From Rhodoblastus sp. (lineage in GTDB: Bacteria > Pseudomonadota > Alphaproteobacteria > Rhizobiales > Beijerinckiaceae): DNA of 64,000 nt. The notes beneath the pieces were generated by a model. The model ran no database searches. It saw only the letters and a list, made by a program, of their open reading frames with translations, and was not told the origin of the DNA. Location: contig NZ_JAGRPM010000011.1 of assembly GCF_019449565.1 (NCBI RefSeq), forward strand, positions 1 to 64,000. Direction: 5' to 3'. Of the stretch, positions 1 to 9,218 are shown piece by piece (within the stretch, counting starts at the first letter, position 1; every line of letters begins with the position of its first letter). A program made the translations under genes and the position numbers.

Positions 1-3
1 CAT
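1..3 (-). CDS. Start codon of a minus-strand gene leaving the window
   Basis: The complement of bases 1-3 is ATG. A Shine-Dalgarno-like TAGGAG (complement of 14-19) lies 10 nt upstream and a good sigma70-type promoter lies at 101-130. A gene therefore probably starts here and runs off the left edge, but only its first codon is visible, so the product is unknown. Confidence 0.35.
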
Positions 4-9
4 ATCCAC

Positions 10-25
10 CTGGCTCCTAAGCCAG
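10..25 (-). promoter_or_regulatory. Hairpin in the leader holding the likely ribosome-binding site
   Basis: CTGGCT (10-15) and AGCCAG (20-25) are perfect inverted arms around a 4-nt loop. In the minus-strand transcript the loop reads UAGG, part of the only well-spaced Shine-Dalgarno candidate for the start at base 3. It could modulate translation. It is not a tRNA anticodon arm: the loop is too short and no other tRNA parts surround it. Confidence 0.3.
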
Positions 26-100
26 CGAACCACCCAAGGCTCTAATGGAGACGCGTCAGCGCCCGCCGCTCAATTCCGCGGCGACGCCGTCGATGGCCGC

Positions 101-130
101 CTTATAGGACCCACCAAGCCCGGCGGTCAA
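101..130 (-). promoter_or_regulatory. Sigma70-type promoter, minus strand
   Basis: On the minus strand TTGACC (complement of 125-130) is followed after 18 nt by TATAAG (complement of 101-106), close to the housekeeping consensus. Transcription would start near base 94 and give a leader of about 90 nt before the ATG at base 3. Confidence 0.6.
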
Positions 131-185
131 GCAGGTTTTTCAGAAAAATTGGAAAAAATTTGTAAGACTTTGAAAAATCAGACGA

Positions 186-2393
186 TTGAGTCGGGGATAC
201 GTGGCCGTCGGGCCCGCGACGCCCATGCCGCAATTGGGCCATCATTGCGCTGTCTATCTCCAGATCCCATTGAATGGCCCGAAGCGAGAGACAGAACTGC
301 GGTTTGACGCTATCTGTAGCGGCGCGCTTCCTCTGGAGACCTGTTCCAAATTGCGTTCCGTACCCTTCGGCGTCGGCCGATCGTCCCGCACTGGCAAACG
401 TGGCTCGTTCTTCGCCTCCATTGGCGCGGAGCCGCCGATTGACGCCCAGGGCGACAGGCTGGGTACGGAAAGCCAGCGGCGCGTCTCGCCGCGCTGGCTC
501 GCGGGCACGGCCCTGACGGGCGTGATAGGCGCCGGCCTCCTGGGCGGCGCGATCTATGCCGCCTTCGATCGCGAGGCCAATTTCGCCGAGGCGCCGACAC
601 GCGCCATTCTTGCGCATCGCGAGCGGCCGGAAGACGCCGGCGTCAACCCCAAGAAGGGCGACCGCATTCTCAAGGCGGTGGACATTGTCGCGGCGAAACA
701 GACGTTCAAGACGCCAACCGCGATCAAGGTCGGCGACAAGGAGGTCATGAGATCCCGCGCCTTCACCCGGGTTTCCACCACGCTCACCCTGACCGACACT
801 GGCCTCGGCGCGGACGTTCCCAGTTTCAACCCGCTGAAGCTGCTGGCGGAGTCGAGCAATCCCTCGCCGGACGCGCCCGAAGCGGCGCCCGCGCCGGATG
901 ACGCGGAAGTCAGCTTCACCATGAGCGACCTCTATACGGTATCGCTCGGCGCCCAGAGCGCTTCGCTCTCACTCGGCGAGGTCCGCGCCCAGGTCGACGA
1001 GACCGTGAAGAGCGCGCAGAGCAGCGGCGCCCGCGCGCCCCTTCCCTTGCCGCCACAGCTCCTCTTGATGCGGACCAGCCGCGCGGCGCTCGAACTGGGC
1101 GGTCCGAGCCTCGGCTTCGGGGCGTCCAGCGGCGGGGCGGCCAATTCGCCCTTCTCCGCCATCGAGGTCCGGATGGTGCCGGAAAACGTCACCATCGCTC
1201 CGCGCACGACAGCGCCTCAGTCCGATTCGTCGCGCTCTCCGGCGGCGTCGGACCGTCTGGTGGTGGCGCGGCGCGGAGAGAGCCTCGACGATATCCTCGC
1301 CGGCGCCGGAATTGGCAAGGATGTCATCGCCAACGTCAAGGGATCGTTCCGCGGCGCCAATCTTGGCGACCTGCTGTCGGAAGGTCGGCGAGTCAAACTC
1401 TCCTTCGCCGAGACCGAGAAGAGCGATACGCCCGTCCTCGCCCGCCTCGCCGTCTACGACGCAGACAATCTGAAAGCGGTGGTCGCGCTGGCCGACGACG
1501 GCCGCTACCTGATGCTGGAACGAGCGCCGATCGTCGCGAAAAAGGCCAAGCCGGCCAATGACGACGATTCGGACGAGAGCGAAGACGATTCCGGCATGCG
1601 GCTATATAATTCCTTTTATGAAACGGCGCTGAAGCAGGACATTCCTCACCCGATCATCGACCAGATGGTGCGGATTTTTGGCAATGACGTCGATTTCCAG
1701 CGCGCGGTGTCGGCGGGCGATTCCATCGACGCCTTTTATGAAGACGGCGACGATTCCGAGGGCGGCCATCCCGAGCTGCTTTATGCCTCGATCACCTCGC
1801 GCGGCGAAACCTTCAAATATTACCGCTTCCAATCGCCCGACGATCAGGGCGTGGATTATTTCGACCAGATCGGTCATTCGACGCGCAAATTCCTGCTGCG
1901 CAAGCCGATGGCCACGGGCGAATTCCGTTCGGGCTTCGGCGCCCGCTTCCATCCGATCCTGCATTATACCCGGCCGCATAATGGCGTGGACTGGGCGGCT
2001 CCCATCGGCACCCCGATCTTCGCCGCCGGCAATGGAACCATCCTCAAGGCCGGCTGGGATTCAGGCTATGGCCGCCGTGTCGAGATCGAACACGTCAACG
2101 GCTATGTCACGACCTATAATCATATGTCGCGGTTCGGGCGCGGCGTGACGGAAGGCGCCCATATCAACCAGGGCCAGATCGTCGGCTATCTCGGCGCGAG
2201 CGGCCTGGCGACCGGCCCGCACCTTCACTATGAAGTCGTCGTCAACGGCCATTTCGTCGATCCCATGCGCGTGAAGCTGGCGCGCACTCGACAGGTCGAC
2301 GGCAAGGCGCTCGCCGATTTCAAACGCGAACGCGACCGGATCGACGCCCTGATGGCCAAGGCGCCCAACGCGACCCGCGTCGCCGGACAATAA
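186..2393 (+). CDS. M23 family metallopeptidase (cell-wall endopeptidase)
   Basis: Probable periplasmic, membrane-anchored peptidoglycan endopeptidase of the LytM/M23 type. Numbering from 186, a single membrane segment lies at about 103-125, followed by a long low-complexity periplasmic part. A LysM/OapA-like stretch starts near 355 (VVARRGESLDDILAG), and the M23 domain covers about 580-690. The zinc ligands are visible: H598 and D602 in RPHNGVD, and H679/H681 in HLHYE, so the enzyme looks active. The start is unresolved: TTG at 186 has no ribosome-binding site, GTG at 201 has GGGGA just upstream, and ATG at 225 is also possible. It converges on the methyltransferase gene. The family cleaves peptide cross-links during growth and division. 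Confidence 0.88.
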   Translation: MSRGYVAVGPATPMPQLGHHCAVYLQIPLNGPKRETELRFDAICSGALPLETCSKLRSVPFGVGRSSRTGKRGSFFASIGAEPPIDAQGDRLGTESQRRVSPRWLAGTALTGVIGAGLLGGAIYAAFDREANFAEAPTRAILAHRERPEDAGVNPKKGDRILKAVDIVAAKQTFKTPTAIKVGDKEVMRSRAFTRVSTTLTLTDTGLGADVPSFNPLKLLAESSNPSPDAPEAAPAPDDAEVSFTMSDLYTVSLGAQSASLSLGEVRAQVDETVKSAQSSGARAPLPLPPQLLLMRTSRAALELGGPSLGFGASSGGAANSPFSAIEVRMVPENVTIAPRTTAPQSDSSRSPAASDRLVVARRGESLDDILAGAGIGKDVIANVKGSFRGANLGDLLSEGRRVKLSFAETEKSDTPVLARLAVYDADNLKAVVALADDGRYLMLERAPIVAKKAKPANDDDSDESEDDSGMRLYNSFYETALKQDIPHPIIDQMVRIFGNDVDFQRAVSAGDSIDAFYEDGDDSEGGHPELLYASITSRGETFKYYRFQSPDDQGVDYFDQIGHSTRKFLLRKPMATGEFRSGFGARFHPILHYTRPHNGVDWAAPIGTPIFAAGNGTILKAGWDSGYGRRVEIEHVNGYVTTYNHMSRFGRGVTEGAHINQGQIVGYLGASGLATGPHLHYEVVVNGHFVDPMRVKLARTRQVDGKALADFKRERDRIDALMAKAPNATRVAGQ

Positions 2394-2449
2394 TCCTTCC
2401 GAACATAATCCCTGCAATTTCGCCGTTTTTGCCGCCAGCGGCTGTGGCG

Positions 2450-3223
2450 TCAGTCCACGCGCCGTTCCGAGCCGAGACGCCCTGAGCCGAATGGCCGGGG
2501 CGCGAGAACGGGCGCGAGGGCGGGGGCCAATTCCGGCAGGGACCTCCGCGAGCGCCGGACTCCGACCAGACGATAAAGCTGCTTCGTCGCCTCGACGATC
2601 AGGACGCCTGCGCCCGGCAGCGACAATTTTCCGCTAATGCGCTCGATCGCCGGCGCCAAACGCAGCAAGGCCGTGCGTTGCAGCGGCGGGGTGTAAAGCG
2701 CTTCGCTCCAATAGACGGGCGAAAACAAGGTCTCGCGCATCAAATCAAGCAATTGACCGCGCGAATAGGGCCTTCCATGGCCGAATGGCGTGGTGTCGAG
2801 CCGCGCCCAGAGGCCCGACCGGTTGGGGGCGACGACGATCAGCCGCCCGCCGGGCGTCAACACCCGCCAAATTTCGGACAGCAATTCGCGCGGATGTTCG
2901 GCGTTTTCAAGCGCATGGGCGAGAAGAATGCGATCGACGCAGGAATCGGGCAGCGGCAGCATCGAATCGTCGATCAGAGCGGAGGCGGAAGGTCCATTGG
3001 CTGGCCAGTTCACCACACCCTGTTCGGCGGGCATCATCGCCAGAAGCCGAAGCGGCTGCCCCTCGAACAATTCGAGATAGGGCGTCGCATAGCCGAGGCC
3101 CACGATTGAAAGCCCCGTCACGGCTTCCCAGCGCTGGCGCAATATGCCGCCAACAAGGCGGCGGGTCGTCTCGCCGAGCGGGGAGGCGTAAAAGCTGCGC
3201 AAATCGGTGACATCGAGCGCCAT
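2450..3223 (-). CDS. Class I SAM-dependent methyltransferase
   Basis: 257 aa, Methyltransf_11-type fold. SIVGLGYATPYLELF near residue 40 replaces the usual glycine-rich SAM loop. DSMLPLPDSCVDRILLAHALEN (positions about 85-106) corresponds to motifs II/III, and LLSEIWRVLTPGGRLIVVAP to motif IV and the following strand. The C-terminus (about 215-257) is basic and proline/alanine rich and looks disordered. The substrate cannot be predicted. It is divergent from gloB, sharing a 167-bp intergenic region. In related genomes a similar methyltransferase commonly sits next to gloB (general knowledge, not checked here). Confidence 0.8.
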   Translation of the reverse strand: MALDVTDLRSFYASPLGETTRRLVGGILRQRWEAVTGLSIVGLGYATPYLELFEGQPLRLLAMMPAEQGVVNWPANGPSASALIDDSMLPLPDSCVDRILLAHALENAEHPRELLSEIWRVLTPGGRLIVVAPNRSGLWARLDTTPFGHGRPYSRGQLLDLMRETLFSPVYWSEALYTPPLQRTALLRLAPAIERISGKLSLPGAGVLIVEATKQLYRLVGVRRSRRSLPELAPALAPVLAPRPFGSGRLGSERRVD

Positions 3224-3390
3224 GAGCCAAAATCGACCAAAACCGCCGCAAGAGCAAGACCGACGCGCGAGAACTTCCGGCGAGAGTTTTTGGGGCGAGT
3301 TTGCGCCCGTCTATGCCGATTGGGGTATGCCCACGGCCGCGTCTCGGCTAGCTTGCGCGCTTCGGTCGGCGACAGGACATGGAGCGGGAC

Positions 3391-4161
3391 ATGGGGCTCG
3401 AATTTCACCAGTTTCTTTGTCTTTCGGACAATTTCGGCCTGCTGGTCCATGACCCGGCCAGCGGCGCCACCGCCGCGCTCGATGCGCCCGAAGCAGGCCC
3501 CATCCTGGCCGCTCTGGCCGAAAAGGGCTGGACCCTGACCGATATCTGGCTGACCCATCACCATTACGACCATATCGACGCCGCCGGGGCGCTCAAGGCG
3601 CGCTACCCGCAGGCGCGGGTGGTCGGCGCGCAAAAGGATTCGCATCGTCTGCCGCCGCTCAATGTCGCGGTCGAGGAAGGCGACATGCTACGTCTGGGCG
3701 AAAGCGGCGCCATCGTGATGGAAACGCCCGGCCATACGCTCGGCCACCTCGCCTATTATTTCGAGGACGACGATGTCGTCGTGGTCGGCGACACCCTGTT
3801 TTCGCTGGGCTGCGGCCGGGTGATGGAGGGCACCATGCCGATGATGCATGAGACGCTGATGCGTCTCGCCGGCCTTCCGGGAGAAACCGAGGTCTATTGC
3901 GGGCATGAATATACCCAGGCCAATGCGCGATTCGCGCTCACAGTAGACAAGGATAATATCCTGCTGGCGGAACGCGCGCAGGAAGTGGACGAGTTGCGCG
4001 CGCGGGGCGCCTTCACGCTTCCGACCACCATCGCGCGCGAATTGGAGACCAATCCCTTCCTGCGCGCTTCCAATCCGCCGCTGCAGCAGGCGCTCGGCTT
4101 CGAAGACGCCGATCCTGTCGAAATTTTTACAATATTGCGGGAACGCAAGAATAGGTTCTAG
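3391..4161 (+). CDS. gloB: Hydroxyacylglutathione hydrolase (glyoxalase II)
   Basis: Hydrolyses S-D-lactoylglutathione to D-lactate and glutathione, the second step of methylglyoxal detoxification. The 256-aa protein has the metallo-beta-lactamase binuclear metal site: THHHYDH at 55-61, H115/H119 in GHTLGH, D134 in GDTLF and H172 in YCGHEYT. The C-terminal glyoxalase II domain ends in the typical basic LRERKNRF. The ATG at 3391 is preferred over an in-frame ATG at 3379 because GGAG at 3381-3384 sits 6 nt before it, while nothing suitable precedes 3379. Length matches the family (about 250-260 aa). Confidence 0.93.
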   Translation: MGLEFHQFLCLSDNFGLLVHDPASGATAALDAPEAGPILAALAEKGWTLTDIWLTHHHYDHIDAAGALKARYPQARVVGAQKDSHRLPPLNVAVEEGDMLRLGESGAIVMETPGHTLGHLAYYFEDDDVVVVGDTLFSLGCGRVMEGTMPMMHETLMRLAGLPGETEVYCGHEYTQANARFALTVDKDNILLAERAQEVDELRARGAFTLPTTIARELETNPFLRASNPPLQQALGFEDADPVEIFTILRERKNRF

Positions 4162-4203
4162 ATTCTTCGCGCTGCGATACGTGGAATTAACGCGCCGCCG
4201 GCC

Positions 4204-6087
4204 ATGATTTGCCGCGCAATGCATTGGCTTCGGAAGTTTAACGTGCAGCTTGGCTATTTGGCGTCCCGCTCCCTGAAAACCGTCGTGCGGCAAGGCGCCC
4301 TGGGCGGCGATGACGATTCGTCGCCGGAGGCGTCAGGCGATCCGAAGGCTCGGCAATCGCTGGCAGCGCGCGTCGCCGCACGTCTGAGGCCCGAGGCCCA
4401 GGGCGCGCCGGACCCGCGCGCGATTCTCGATTCGATCGGCCAGACCGTCTATGACTGGGACCTCCATACCGACAGCATCCAATGGGGGCCGAACGCCGCC
4501 GCCGTGCTGGGCGTCAAGAAGATCGAATCGATCCAGACCGGCCGCGCTTATGCCGATTGGCTGTCGCACGACAGTGAAAGCTCGCGTTTCGACGTCATTT
4601 CGCGATCCACCGCGACCGACGAGGGCGCGGGCGTCCCATTCCAGATATGCTACGGGCTGGTCCCCCCAGACAGCCCGCGCGACCCCGCCGTCTGGATCGA
4701 CGACGCGGGACGCTGGTTTGCGGGCCCGGACGGCAAGCCGGCGCGCGCGCATGGCCTGGTGCGCGTGATCACCGACCGCCACAAGCAGGAGCGCCAACTG
4801 GCGCTGAAGTCGCGCTTCGATGCGTTGACGGGAGCGCTCAACCGCGCCTGCCTGCTGGAGCTGACCGCGAATTTCTACGATCAGGCGGCCAAGCGCAAAC
4901 AATCCTTCGCCGCCCTGCTCATCAGCGTCGACAATCTCTTCGTTCTGAACCGGACCCACGGCTATGACGTCGCCGACCAGATGCTGGCCGGCCTCGCCCG
5001 GCGCCTGCGCGCCAATTGCCGGGAGCGCGACCTCCTGGCTCGCTATGCCGGCAACAAATTCGCTGTCGTGCTGGAAAATTGCGACGCAGCGGAAATGGCG
5101 GCGGCGGCGGAGCGTTTTGTCGAGATCGCCGCGGCGGCTCCTTTCGAGACCGCCGTCGGTCCGGCGCCCCTGTCGCTGCGCGTCGGCGGAGTCGTGGCGC
5201 CGCGCAACGGCCGCGCGGCGCATGTCCTGTTCCAGCACGCAGAGGAGGCTTTGGACCTCGCCCGCCAGACGGGCGCCCCGCGCTTCGTGGCCTATGAACC
5301 TTCGCTCGCCCGCGACGACGCGCGCATGCGCGCGCTGAAGATTTCCGATGAAATCGTTTCCGCGCTCAACACCGACCGCATCCTCATCGCCCTCCAGCCC
5401 ATCGTCGACGCTCCGAGCGGCGAACCCGCCATGTTCGAGGCGCTGATGCGGCTGCGGCGCTCGGACGGATCGCTGGCGGCCCCGGCCGCCGTGCTGCCGA
5501 CCGCCGAAAAAGCCGGCCTCATCCAGATGATCGACCAGCGTGTGCTCGAACTGGCCCTGAAAAAGCTTCAGGACCATCCCGAGATGCGCATCGCCGTCAA
5601 CATGTCGGGCCAGACCCTCCACGAACCCGATTTCATACCGAGGTTCCGCACCGTGCTCGGCGGCCGTGAGGAGCTTGCGCGCCGCCTCACCGTCGAACTC
5701 ACCGAAACCTGCGTGATCGCGGATGTCGAGGCCACCGCCCAGGCGATCGCCGCGCTCCAGCAATTTGGAACGAAAGTGGCGATGGACGATTTCGGCTCCG
5801 GCCACACCTCGTTCAAGAACCTGCGCCGGCTCAACGTCGATCTGGTCAAGATCGACGGCGCCTTCGTGCAGAACCTCTCGCGTTCAGTGGATGATCGCTT
5901 CTTCGTGCGTACGCTGATCGAGCTTGCGCGTCACATCCGCATCCCGATCGTGGCGGAATGGGTCGAGGATGGCGAAACCGCCAAGATCCTGCGCGACTGG
6001 GGCGTGGAATATCTCCAGGGGGATTATTTCGCCGCCGCGCGGGTCGCCCCGGCGGACATGCATGGCGCCAATCACGCCCCAGCCTGA
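4204..6087 (+). CDS. PAS/degenerate GGDEF/EAL cyclic-di-GMP protein
   Basis: 627-aa cytoplasmic signalling protein. A PAS-like region (about 75-190) is followed by a GGDEF-fold domain whose signature is AGNKF (282-286), so diguanylate cyclase activity is unlikely. The EAL domain (about 385-615) keeps the expected catalytic and metal residues: the EAL motif near 411, N in NMS near 465, E in ELTET near 500, DDFGSG near 529, K in VKIDG near 549, E in AEWVED and Q in YLQGDYF. It therefore looks like an active cyclic-di-GMP phosphodiesterase with a sensory/GTP-binding GGDEF relic. It starts 42 nt after gloB and may be cotranscribed; it converges on phaR. Confidence 0.87.
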   Translation: MICRAMHWLRKFNVQLGYLASRSLKTVVRQGALGGDDDSSPEASGDPKARQSLAARVAARLRPEAQGAPDPRAILDSIGQTVYDWDLHTDSIQWGPNAAAVLGVKKIESIQTGRAYADWLSHDSESSRFDVISRSTATDEGAGVPFQICYGLVPPDSPRDPAVWIDDAGRWFAGPDGKPARAHGLVRVITDRHKQERQLALKSRFDALTGALNRACLLELTANFYDQAAKRKQSFAALLISVDNLFVLNRTHGYDVADQMLAGLARRLRANCRERDLLARYAGNKFAVVLENCDAAEMAAAAERFVEIAAAAPFETAVGPAPLSLRVGGVVAPRNGRAAHVLFQHAEEALDLARQTGAPRFVAYEPSLARDDARMRALKISDEIVSALNTDRILIALQPIVDAPSGEPAMFEALMRLRRSDGSLAAPAAVLPTAEKAGLIQMIDQRVLELALKKLQDHPEMRIAVNMSGQTLHEPDFIPRFRTVLGGREELARRLTVELTETCVIADVEATAQAIAALQQFGTKVAMDDFGSGHTSFKNLRRLNVDLVKIDGAFVQNLSRSVDDRFFVRTLIELARHIRIPIVAEWVEDGETAKILRDWGVEYLQGDYFAAARVAPADMHGANHAPA

Positions 6088-6130
6088 CGCCCCGCACGTT
6101 CCGGCTCGCCCCCATAGGGGCTGGCGCCGA

Positions 6131-6739
6131 CTATTCCTTTTTGGCGATAGTGTCGATGCGCTTCTGCATTTCCGCCAGCTGCGCGCGTAATTCGCTCAGA
6201 TCGTCTCCGGATTTGCCCGCGGGCGCCGCCTTTCCGGCCTCGCCAAGGGAAGAGCCCAAAGAAGCGCCAAAGGGCGAAAACATGTCGAGCGCTTCGTGGA
6301 ACATCGCCATGTTTTTGCGCGCCTGCTCTTCCATCGTCTGGAACATCTGCCGCGTCGGCGTGGCGAGCGGGTTCCCGCTCATCGCGATATCCATCTGCTC
6401 GCGGAACTTCTGGCTATCCTTGGTGAGCCGCTCGATCGAGAATTCGAGATAACTTGGCACGAACATCTGCATGCTGTCGCCATAGAAACGGATCAGCTGG
6501 CGAAGGAAACGGATCGGCAGCAAGTTCTGCCCCGTCTTTCCTTCCTGCTCGAAAATGATCTGGGCGAGAACGGAGCGAGTGATCTCATCGCCGCTCTTGG
6601 CGTCATAGACGACGAAATCTTCGCCATGCTTAACCATTTCAGCGAGATCATCCAAGGTCACATAAGCGCTGGCGCCGGTATTATAGAGACGGCGGTTCGC
6701 ATATTTCTTGATGGTGACGGGTTTTTTTTCGTTGGTCAT
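6131..6739 (-). CDS. phaR: Polyhydroxyalkanoate synthesis repressor PhaR
   Basis: 202-aa PHB-responsive DNA-binding regulator. The N-terminal PHB/PHA accumulation regulator domain (about residues 8-68) holds the family motif KKYANRRLYNT; the second domain (about 70-110) includes DSMQMFVPSYLE; the C-terminus (about 170-202) is a short coiled coil (LSELRAQLAEMQKRIDTIAKKE). Members bind PHB granules and, when free, repress phasin and phaR transcription. It is divergent from phaA-phaB with a 339-bp region between, which supports the assignment. Confidence 0.94.
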   Translation of the reverse strand: MTNEKKPVTIKKYANRRLYNTGASAYVTLDDLAEMVKHGEDFVVYDAKSGDEITRSVLAQIIFEQEGKTGQNLLPIRFLRQLIRFYGDSMQMFVPSYLEFSIERLTKDSQKFREQMDIAMSGNPLATPTRQMFQTMEEQARKNMAMFHEALDMFSPFGASLGSSLGEAGKAAPAGKSGDDLSELRAQLAEMQKRIDTIAKKE

Positions 6740-7078
6740 TATTCATTCCCATGCCCGACGGCGATGTCGCGCTGCAAGTCGCCGCTGAATTCCGCTCTCG
6801 AAATTCGCTGCCGCAGGTCGCGCTCCAGACCGCCCTCCCTGCCGGACGTCAGGCCTAGCCTAGGTTCCGGCGGGAAAGACGATAACGCCCGTTCGCGCAA
6901 AGGCAAAGCGTCTTCTTCGTCAATACTTCGTCTCCAGCAAAGGCCCTACAACCAAAAGAGCATAAATTGGCGCGCCTGACGCCTTGACCGCGCACGCGCC
7001 AAAATGGTCAAACTAGCCGCCAAGTCGCCAGATCAATCACGCCCATTGGGCGTCAGGCGACGTTCTGGAGGATTTTGC
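6740..7078. promoter_or_regulatory. phaR-phaA divergent regulatory region with nested inverted repeats
   Basis: 339-bp gene-free stretch between two divergent starts. At 6967-6974/6995-7002 TTGGCGCG and CGCGCCAA form an inverted repeat. Interlocked with it are TTGACC (6984-6989) and GGTCAA (7006-7011). TTGACC could also be the -35 box for phaA, though no convincing -10 follows at 16-18 nt. Short TGC/GCA-rich clusters at about 6771-6820 resemble PhaR-type targets but are too weak to call. A strong TGGAGGA (7066-7072) precedes the phaA ATG at 7079. Confidence 0.4.
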
Positions 7079-8254
<1,176 letters not shown>

Positions 8255-8269
8255 TTTCAGCGCAATATC

Positions 8270-8318
8270 GGCGCCGGCAGCCATAGCCCATCGGAGGATG
8301 GGGCGGCCGGCGCCTTTT
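8270..8318 (+). promoter_or_regulatory. Two-tier hairpin between phaA and phaB
   Basis: Outer arms GGCGCCGGC (8270-8278) and GCCGGCGCC (8306-8314) are perfect. Inside them CCCATC (8287-8292) pairs with GATGGG (8297-8302) around a GGAG loop. TTTT follows at 8315-8318. The shape is that of a weak intrinsic terminator or an mRNA-stabilising element that could set the phaA:phaB ratio. Confidence 0.5.
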
Positions 8319-8352
8319 CGTCGCAACATATTGAAAAAAATAAGGGGGAAAC

Positions 8353-9078
8353 ATGTCTCGAGTCGCAATCGTCACGGGCGGAACGCGCGGCATCGGCGCG
8401 GCCATTTCGAAAGCCCTGAAGGCAGCCGGCTATAAAGTCGCCGCCAGCTATGCCGGCAATGACGAAGCCGCCAAGGCTTTCAACGCCGATACCGGCATCC
8501 ATGTTTATAAGTGGGACGTGTCTGACTATGACGCCTGCGCCGCCGGCATCGCCAAGGTCGAGGCCGACCTCGGCCCCGTCGAGGTGCTGGTCAACAACGC
8601 CGGCATCACCAAGGACGGCATGTTTCACAAGATGACCAAGGACCAGTGGTACGGCGTCATCAACACCAATCTGAACTCGCTGTTCAACATGACCCGCCCG
8701 GTATGGGAAGGCATGCGCGCCCGCAAATTCGGCCGCGTTGTCTGCATTTCCTCGGTCAATGGCCAGAAGGGCCAGATGGGCCAGGTCAATTATTCCGCCG
8801 CCAAGGCCGGCGATATCGGCTTCGTCAAGGCCCTGGCGCAGGAAGGCGCCAAGGCCGGCATCACCGTCAACGCCATCTGCCCGGGCTATATCGCCACCGA
8901 AATGGTCAAGGCGATTGACCCGGCCGTGGTTGAGAAGGCGATCCTGCCGCATATCCCGGTCGGCCGTCTCGGCGAGCCGGAGGAAATCGCCCGCGCGGTT
9001 GTCTTCCTCGTCGCCGACGACGCCGCCTTCATCACCGGCTCGACCCTCTCCGCCAATGGCGGCCAGTACATGATCTGA
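8353..9078 (+). CDS. phaB: Acetoacetyl-CoA reductase (NADPH)
   Basis: Reduces acetoacetyl-CoA to (R)-3-hydroxybutyryl-CoA, the PHB synthase substrate. 241-aa classical short-chain dehydrogenase: TGGTRGIGAAI nucleotide-binding loop at about 7-17, NNAGIT near 83, catalytic serine in CISSVNG, Tyr147 and Lys151 in YSAAK, and the FabG/PhaB-like C-terminus ending GGQYMI. AGGGGGAA is the ribosome-binding site. PhaB rather than FabG is assigned from its position behind phaA and the DGMFHKMT substrate-loop sequence typical of PhaB. A strong terminator follows. Confidence 0.94.
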   Translation: MSRVAIVTGGTRGIGAAISKALKAAGYKVAASYAGNDEAAKAFNADTGIHVYKWDVSDYDACAAGIAKVEADLGPVEVLVNNAGITKDGMFHKMTKDQWYGVINTNLNSLFNMTRPVWEGMRARKFGRVVCISSVNGQKGQMGQVNYSAAKAGDIGFVKALAQEGAKAGITVNAICPGYIATEMVKAIDPAVVEKAILPHIPVGRLGEPEEIARAVVFLVADDAAFITGSTLSANGGQYMI

Positions 9079-9169
9079 CGCCATTTCGCGGGCGGCGTTC
9101 CTCTGCCCGACGCCCGCGAATACAACTGCGCGGCGATATCGCCGTGAAATAAAATCGACTAGACAGCTT

Positions 9170-9203
9170 GACGGCCGGGATTCTCCCGGCCGTCTTTTTG
9201 TTT
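9170..9203 (+). terminator. Rho-independent terminator after phaB
   Basis: Perfect 11-bp stem (9170-9180 with 9184-9194), loop TTC, then TTTTTGTTTG. It ends the phaAB transcript and lies upstream of the next start codon, so the nuclease gene needs its own promoter. Confidence 0.92.
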
Positions 9204-9218
9204 GCAGGTCTCCGAAAG

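Noticed and set aside
1..50. A tRNA piece at the left edge (the short stem with CCTA loop)
   Set aside because: The loop has 4 nt (or 6 with a shorter stem), not 7, and neither a T-arm nor an acceptor stem follows; it is better read as a leader hairpin.
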